From Lucifuga dentata (lineage: Eukaryota > Chordata > Actinopteri > Ophidiiformes > Bythitidae), in the NCBI GenBank assembly GCA_014773175.1, contig VXCM01003628.1:39838-103837 (forward strand): a stretch of DNA of 64,000 nucleotides, in the 5' to 3' direction. Below, one piece after another: positions 57,191-64,000 of this stretch. The first letter of the stretch is position 1. Each line of letters begins with the position of its first letter. The notes under the pieces are model-generated. The model had not been told where the DNA came from. It ran no database searches and saw only the letters and a program-made list of their open reading frames with translations. The position numbers were made by a program, and so were the translations under genes.

Positions 57191-58326
57191 TTAAAGGACC
57201 ATACCAGCCATTTTGCATGTTTGAGCCTAATATATTCAATTTTCATACATGTAACATTACTGACAATCATTTCCCAAAGCATACTACTGGAATGGTGAAT
57301 TAAAAATGTTTTTCCTACCTCCCAGACCGCCATTGGTTTCAGTTCATTCTGGTACGCTATTAAAACCAACTTGTTGATACTTGAAACGTTCTTGGGATAG
57401 GTAATCCATCATCATGAACAAGACGTATAGTTACATAATTTTAGCGTTTAAGTGCAATAAAAGATTTATAATTTATAAAAGAAGTGATTTATAGACATGC
57501 TTCTACCACTCTCAGATCTCTGGACTCAGTTTATCATTCTGCTCTTAGGTTTATCACAGGTGATAGGTTTGGTACTCATCATTGCATTTTATATCAGAAA
57601 GTTGGTTGGCCCTCTCTCACTGAAAGACGTGAAAAACATTGGTACCTATGTATTTATAAAGCCATTATTGAGAGTTTGCCATCTTATATATCTTCACTTT
57701 TACACTGGTCCTCTGGTCCTTATCCTACACGTTCTAGCGATTGGCTCATGCTTCAGACCCCTCGCATTCATACTGATTTGGTGAAAGTGGTTTTAGTTAT
57801 GCCACTCGGGTCTTATGGAATAAATTGCAATGCTCTCTAAAACTCAAAACTCTTGTAACTGTTGGTCAATTTAAATCAATTGTAGCAGAACATCTGTCAG
57901 CGGTCTGTGATTGCTTTAATTAATTTGTTTTTTGTTTGATTTTTTTTTTTGCTGTTTCTGTACTCTCAACGTCATTGTAAATGAGGGCAAGCCCTCAATG
58001 ATTCTTGAGAAATAAATAAAGGTTTGAAAAAATAAATAAATAAATAAAAGCGCGGAGTGAATGTATGTCTCCACCGGGGAATATAGTCCCAAAAGAAGAC
58101 CTGCATTTATCAAAAAATTTAAACAACCATGACTTCATAATTTTGCGTAATTATTAGCAGGTGAAACATCAATTTTTAAGGTGGGTGTATCACTTGAATA
58201 TTTGATTTTGAAAGATTGAGAGATTTTGCAAAATATCAGGAAAGCTGATATACGGTTTTATCCTTTGTGTATGAAAATTGAATATATTTGGTTCAAACAT
58301 GCAAAATGGGTGGTATGGTCCTTTAA
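57191..58326 (+). mobile_element. TTAA-MITE copy 25 (subfamily A), interrupted by a LINE
   Basis: TTAAAGGACCATACC to GGTATGGTCCTTTAA; body broken at GTGCAATAAAAG (57463) and resumed at AATAAAAGCGCGGAGTG (58043). Confidence 0.88.
57464..58042 (+). pseudogene. 5'-truncated LINE insertion with target duplication
   Basis: Two overlapping frames read RSLDSVYHSALRFITGDRFG, LYQKVGWPSLTERREKHWYL and SGPYPTRSSDWLMLQTPRI, the C-terminal part of fish LINE reverse transcriptase ORFs. It ends with GAGAAATAAATAAAGGTTTG and an AAAT repeat. The flanking 8-bp AATAAAAG (57456-57463, 58043-58050) is the target-site duplication. Confidence 0.87.
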
Positions 58327-58500
58327 GGTGGATGTATCAGCTGGGCATTTGATTTTGAAAGTTTAGGGGATTTGGCAAAATAACAGGGAAAACTAAAATA
58401 CGGTTTTATGTTTGGGAAAATGGTTGTCAGTAACATAACATGTATGCATGTCATATTTATTGGGCTCAAACATGCAAAATCACCAGACATGGTCCTTTAA
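58323..58500 (+). mobile_element. TTAA-MITE copy 26, right part
   Basis: TTAAGGTGGATGTATCAGC to ACATGGTCCTTTAA, abutting copy 25 and sharing its TTAA. A further decayed unit follows to about 58693, ending GCATGCTCCTTTAA. Confidence 0.75.
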
Positions 58501-58693
58501 GTCTCTGCATGTTTGATTTTCAGGCTTGTGTAAAATAACTGGAACACTGCGTCTCCACACACAAAAACAAAGGAAATATGAAATAATCTGAAAATGTGAT
58601 GGTGGGGTTTAGGAAATGGTCAGGAATGTGAAACCTGAGTGATTTGTGGTTAACAGGCTACAACATGCAAAACCACCAGCATGCTCCTTTAAA

Positions 58694-59932
58694 GATGTTA
58701 ACTTCTGGCACAAAAGATGAGCTATCAGCAGTTTTAATCACACACTCATGCACACACAGTACAAAACAAAATGAGTGTAGTCAATTTGACAGCTCCATGT
58801 GTGTGTGTGTGTGTGTGTTTTCCATACAGTCCAGTCACCAAATAAAACCCCTGTCTGAAAGTGGATTTTTTAATGTCTTAATACTTGTGAAATCTGAACG
58901 TCTTGTGCTCTAGTTGCTTCAAAGGCTTTCAGCAAAGCAAAGCTAACGCAGTCGTCATGGACAACGCCTGCCGGCCTCCATTACACGTTTGATCACGCGT
59001 GAAACCCAAATCTGCCTTTATGTTGAGCATAGGAAGAAAGGGAGCTGCTGCGACGAATGAAGATGTTAAAGGCCTGAAAGTTTCATGGAGTGGAAAACTG
59101 ATGCCACAAAACTTTTTGGAGCAAGGCACTAATGCTGTGAAATGCGTGGGTTCGGTTCCCTCTGTATGACTGCGCGCAAATTACGACATAGAATCAACTC
59201 AAAGTCAAACTCGAGTCTGGTTGTTATGTCCTTTGTAATTTAAGAAGTCAGTGTTTTCACAAATTGCTGTGTGAGGGGTGTGGCTGGAGAGTGCTCTTTG
59301 TGTGTGTGTGTATGTGTGTGTGTGTGTGGCAGTATGACTCAGCTGTGCAGAGACAGTTGTGGGAACTGCAGGAGTCTGGCAAGAGCAAAGAGAAAGGGAT
59401 TGACGTCAACTTCCCAAGGCGAAGCGGAGAAAGAAGTGGAGGAAACAGTATCCATCCTCTTGTGATTCATCCCCATTCTTTCATGTATTGTTGCTGCTCG
59501 CTCTGTTTGCTCGCCATCATCCATCATTCACCTCGATTCCTCAGAATCCCACAAGTAGAAATGAAGATGCCCAGAAAAAAGAGCAAAGATTCTTGTACCT
59601 TCTTAAACCTGGACAATCATACATGTTGTGATGCTCAGAATATGTACATGCAAACTATATTTTAATTTTCTCGCTACTGTGATTAAGGCACAAATGCAAA
59701 GATGCATGGATGGATTTAATAGGAGTGCAGGTTTGTTGCATGCAGTATGGCTGGTGTGAGGGAGAGTCATCTAGGCGTAACGTTTACATGTTTGTACACA
59801 TTGATTTACAATTACATAATCTGGGTCTGTCGCTCCGAGCCAGAATACACTGATTTAAATCTAATTATAGTGTTTATATGATGTTTGAATTAATCTGCTG
59901 TCCAACTAGTCAGATGAGATTTAAATAAGTGT
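58694..59932. other. Intergenic, no gene seen
   Basis: GT tracts at 58799-58818 and 59298-59328. Reading frames here are short and without recognisable domains. Confidence 0.5.
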
Positions 59933-59935
59933 TCA

Positions 59936-59994
<59 letters not shown>

Positions 59995-60106
59995 AGGGAG
60001 CAAGAGTGATAGTGAGAGAGAGATAGTGAGATTGAGTGAAAGTGAGAGAGAGAAAGAGACTGAGGTGAGCAAGAGAGAGTGAGGGAGACAGAGAGAAGCA
60101 GAGGGG

Positions 60107-60138
<32 letters not shown>

Positions 60139-60318
60139 TGAGCAAGAGAGAGAGAGAGAGAAGCAGAGGGGGAGAGAGAAAGAGAGAGAGAAAGATGAAC
60201 AAGAGAGAGTGTGTGTGAGAGAGAGAGAAAGAGAGTGAGAAAGAGTGAGTGAGTGAGTGAGTGAATGAGTGAGTGAGTGAGTGAGTGAGTGAGTGAGTGA
60301 GTGAGTGAGTGAGTGAGT
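59933..60318. repeat. Compound AC / GA / GAGT tract
   Basis: AC run, then about 320 nt of nearly pure purine strand (GAGAGA with GAGGGA and GAAAGA variants), ending in about 20 GAGT units at 60245-60318. Confidence 0.92.
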
Positions 60319-61076
60319 GGCTTTTTAAACTTTTAAATTGTGAAGGGTGAAGGAGATGCTGTGGTAGTTTGATGTTGATGCAACTCTCTTGCTGCACCTT
60401 TTCCATCCAGGTATGAAGTTCATACACACACACACAAACACACACACACAAGGAGATGCTGTGGCAACTGCTGAGGTGCTGTTTTTCCGTGTCTTCTTGT
60501 TGTTTCCCAGCCATAGGAATGCTGATCGTCCTACATGCCGCTGCAGGTATCTGGGTGGAACACCTGTATCATTACATCAAACACACTCATCACACCTCAC
60601 CATTAAATAAATGTTCACTACACAGGGTCACAAAGATGAATGAAACGTTGAAATATTGTTGACCATAATCCAGAAATGATGCTGGAAGTGTAAGTGAAGT
60701 GAGTGTGACAGATATGATAGTATTTAATTTACTTTTACGGTTATTGTTTACATATTCATTGGGTTATTCAGGTTGGGTCGATCAGTGATCCATTAGTAAT
60801 GCCTGGTGGTCCAGTAGGGGGAACTGCGCTTGAGTCCTTCATTCATTACAACTGCGGGTGAAGAACAACAGCATCCACTGTTCCGACCCTTCTGTTATTA
60901 TTCTCCCTTATTTTATTAAGGGTACAACATGAGCAGCAACTGTTGGGACATTAAAAGGAGAAACTGAAGTGTCCCTGCACACATTTCATCTTATATTCTT
61001 GGTTATGGCTAAAGTTTTTCCTCACAAACTAATGAGAGCAGATGAATGTGAGGTAACAGCCTGGCCAGGTATATCT
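60319..61076. other. Intergenic, no gene seen
   Basis: CA tract at 60424-60450; nothing else recognised. Confidence 0.5.
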
Positions 61077-61590
61077 TTAAAGGACCATACCAGTGATTTT
61101 GTATGTTTGGGCACTATAAAAAAAATTTTGTGTTATTTTTTATTTATTTATTTTTTGTATTATTATGTTTCAAAATCAATTTTTCAGGTGATACACCTAC
61201 TTTAAAATTCAATGTTTTCCCTGCTCATACTAATGTACCATTGTTGAAGGCATGGTTGTTTTAATTTCTTGGTAAAAACATCTTTCTTGGGACTATATTC
61301 CCTGCCAGAGATGCACATTTTTTACTGTGTTGAATCAAAAATTTTAATAGACATCATGTTTGCTGTGACTGATTACATATCTCAAGTGTATTTCAAGTCT
61401 CTACAAGTTGATTTTTAATACCGTACTAGAGTGAACTGAAACCAGTGACAGTCTGGAAGGTAGGAAAAACAATTCTAATATTTAACCGCTGCAATAGAAT
61501 GTTTTGGAAAATGGTTGGCATTAATGTAATGTGTACGTGGGTTATATTTATTGGGCTCAAGCATGCAAAATCACAAGCATGGTCCTTTAA
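61077..61590 (-). mobile_element. TTAA-MITE copy 27 (subfamily B)
   Basis: TTAAAGGACCATACCAGTG to GCATGGTCCTTTAA; internal deletion near 61115-61170, reverse body. Confidence 0.8.
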
Positions 61591-62709
61591 GACTCTGACA
61601 CTGGTACATCTAAATAGATTGCAGCCAATAATAATGATTTTAGTTTGTCTTGTACTTGACTTGTAAAAATGTCCGCTGTAAGAAAGTGGCATTGCTGTTA
61701 GCAGAAACATGGTATATTACAAATTATTGCAAAATTACCACACACGCACGCATGCACGCACGCACGCACACACACACACACACACCACTATATCTGCTGT
61801 TCTGTGTTCAGCTTCTCATCTGAGCGTTATTAAAAGTCCTTACAATATTAAAACGTGTCGGTCCAGGCCAACAGTTCTGCACCAAATCATTTCAGTTTAA
61901 TGCCAAACTTTATCCAAACTAAATCTGAGGAGAGACATGGTTGTGCATACCATGAATTCTCCTCCGGGTNGGGGATGTCACGGGGTCTGGGTGTGTAATG
62001 ACTACCACATGCCACCGTATGTCGACCTGAGCATTTGTGTTAGAACCTTGTTTGTTTCCAGGCTGACTCATAACATAACGGTTTGAATTTCGTAGAGAGT
62101 GGCGTCTCCAAAGCCATGTGGTTAAGAACGATGCAATCTACATTTCAGCACGTGAAAGGACTTGCTGGATAGAAGTGGTCTGTCACACAGCAACGGAACA
62201 GCTCATGCTCTTATTACAAGATGTGTCCTATCTGGGTGGTCTGCTGTGCAAATCGATGATATGCAAATCTGCTTCCATGAAAAACTGAGTTCAGTCCAGT
62301 TCGCTGGTCCTGAATGCGCTACAAGGTGGTGATGACAGAAAAAGTACTGCTAAGGAGGCTGGTTCTATGGGCTTTTGGTTTTTTGGGGTAAACATGCACA
62401 GTGTTGGCTCACCCAGCCTCGCCCAACCTCACCCAGCCTCCCAAACCTGGAAGGAAACCAAGCTTGAGAGCTTGCTGTGGGCTGCCAAGCCTCTGCATGC
62501 TCAGCACACCACGCTCCTTTGAGCCGAATCTTAAACGATTTTGACACCAACTCCAAAAGCAGCATTTTGGCAGGAATGGACTGGTGAGGGGGGAGGGGAA
62601 GTGTTTAGTAAGTGGTTGTCAAACAGGAATTGAACTGATGGAGATGAAGTCAGGAACACGATGAGAACTATTTTAAAAAACTATGAATGATTAATAGCAG
62701 TGACTGTGT
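61591..62709. other. Intergenic, no gene seen
   Basis: GCAC/CA tract at 61741-61785, and an N at 61970 without flanking duplication. Short CCCAGCCTC repeats at 62411-62441. Confidence 0.5.
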
Positions 62710-62729
62710 TTAAAGACAGAGAAACCTCA

Positions 62730-64000
62730 TGGGTGATGTGATAATGTGATGTGTGAGGATGTGATGGTGTGATGTGATGATGTGATGGTGTGATTGTGTG
62801 ATGGTGTGATCATGTGATGATGTGATAATGTGATGGTGTGATGGTGTGATGGTGTGATAATGTGATGGTGTGATGGTGTGATAATGTGGTGGTGTGATGT
62901 GTGATGATGTGATGATCTGNTGTGATAATGTGATGGTGTGATGGTGTGATAATGTGGTGGTGTGATGTGTGATGATGTGATGATCTGATGGTGTGATGGT
63001 GTGATGATGTGGTGGTGTGATAATGTGATGATGTGATGGTATGATGGTATGATGATGTGATGGTGTGATGATGTGATGGTGTGATGATGTGGTGGTGTGA
63101 TGTGTGATGATGTGATTGTGTGATAATGTGATGATGTGATGGCATGATGGCGTGATGGTGTGATGATGTGGTGGTGTGATGTGATGATGTGATGAAGTGA
63201 TGGTGTGATGATGTGGTGGTGTGATGTGTGATGATGTGGTGGTGTGATGGTGTGATTGTGTGATAATGTGATGATGTGATGATGTGATGATGTGGTGGTG
63301 TGATGTGTGATGATGTGATTGTGTGATAATGTGATGATGTGATGGTGTGATGGTGTGATGGTGTGATGATGTGATGCTGTGATGATGTGATGTGTGATGG
63401 TGAGATGATGTGGTGGTGTGATGTGTGATGATGTGATGATGTGATGATGTGATGGTGTGATGATGCAGTGGTGTGATGTGTGATGATGTGGTGGTGTGAT
63501 AATGTGATGGTGTGATGATGTGATGGTGTGATGATGTGGTGGTGTGATAATGTGATGATGTGATGATGTGGTGGTGTGATAATGTGATGATGTGATGATG
63601 TGATGGTGTGATGATGTGATGCTGTGATGATATGATGGTGTGGTGGTGTGATGATGTGATGTGTGATGATGTGATGATGTGATGGTGTGATGATGTGATG
63701 TGTGATGATGTGGTGGTGTGATGTGTGATGATGTGATGCTGTGATGATGTGATGCTGTGATGATGTGGTGGTGTGATAATGTCATGATGTGATGGTATGA
63801 TGGTGTGATTGTGTGATGATGTGATGATGTGATGGTGTGATGATGTGGTGGTGTGATGTGTGATGATGTGATTGTGTGATAATGTGATGATGTGATGGCG
63901 TGATGGTGTGATGGTGTGATGATGTGATGATCTGATGGTGTGATGATGTGATGGTGTGATGTGTGATGATGTGATGCTGTGATGATGTGATGGTGTGATG
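62730..64000. repeat. GTGATGAT-type tandem array reaching the window end
   Basis: About 1.27 kb of imperfect 8-9 bp units (GTGATGAT, GTGATGGT, GTGGTG, GTGATGT) with higher-order blocks repeated. An N at 62920 is flanked by a duplicated 67-bp block. It continues past the window, so its full length is unknown. The His/Ser/Thr-rich open frames in it are by-products of the repeat. Confidence 0.95.

Noticed and set aside
57484..57840. 118-codon frame with reverse-transcriptase-like tail
   Set aside because: Reported as a truncated LINE, not as a host gene.
59264..59665. 133-codon frame downstream of jag1
   Set aside because: No domain recognised, begins in a GT tract, and no splice or promoter signals supporting a gene.
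59933..60514. 193-codon minus-strand Ser/Leu-rich frame
   Set aside because: Arises from the GA/GAGT tract and AC run.
62727..63785. 352-codon minus-strand reading frame rich in His, Ser and Thr
   Set aside because: It is a translation of the GTGATGAT tandem array; all frames stay open because the repeat lacks stops.
62730..64000. CRISPR-like repeat array
   Set aside because: No constant repeat with unique spacers; a simple tandem array in a vertebrate genome.

Overview
The window is vertebrate genomic DNA, almost certainly from a teleost fish. It holds one complete protein-coding gene on the + strand, a jagged1 (jag1) Notch ligand gene. All 26 coding exons can be placed between the ATG at 5868 and the stop at 55233-55235. 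The joined coding sequence is 3714 nt (1237 residues plus stop) once one assembly duplication inside exon 12 is discounted. Evidence for a fish source is the coding sequence (Jagged1-like but diverged from mammals), abundant CA/GT microsatellites, fish-type LINE tails, a tRNA-derived SINE, and many non-autonomous DNA transposons. The species, and whether this is the jag1a or jag1b paralogue, cannot be decided from the window.

Layout. 1-5867: upstream flank with repeats, a LINE relic and a GC-rich promoter-proximal stretch. 5868-5930: exon 1 (signal peptide). 8083-8385: exon 2 (MNNL). 8386-27859: a 19.5 kb intron 2 made largely of transposable elements. 27860-32880: exons 3-6 (end of MNNL, DSL domain, EGF1-2). 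33113-48598: exons 7-21 (EGF3-16). 49511-53379: exons 22-25 (cysteine-rich and juxtamembrane regions). 54700-55235: exon 26 (transmembrane helix, cytoplasmic tail ending in EYIV). The 3'UTR runs to about 56545. 56546-64000 is intergenic, with transposons, polypurine tracts and a terminal tandem array longer than 1.2 kb.

Three patterns stand out. (1) One non-autonomous DNA transposon family with ends TTAAAGGACCATACC...GGTATGGTCCTTTAA is present in about 27 complete or partial copies, roughly 13 kb or a fifth of the window. It has two subfamilies and several nested insertions that give a relative chronology. (2) At least 14 single-N gaps are flanked by identical 61-67 bp direct repeats. These are unmerged contig overlaps, not biology; one lies inside exon 12 and frameshifts the naive CDS, and another duplicates the end of exon 7. 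(3) The small exons 6 and 19 sit between intronic GT and CA tracts that could pair and loop the exon out. No second gene, RNA gene or CRISPR array was found.
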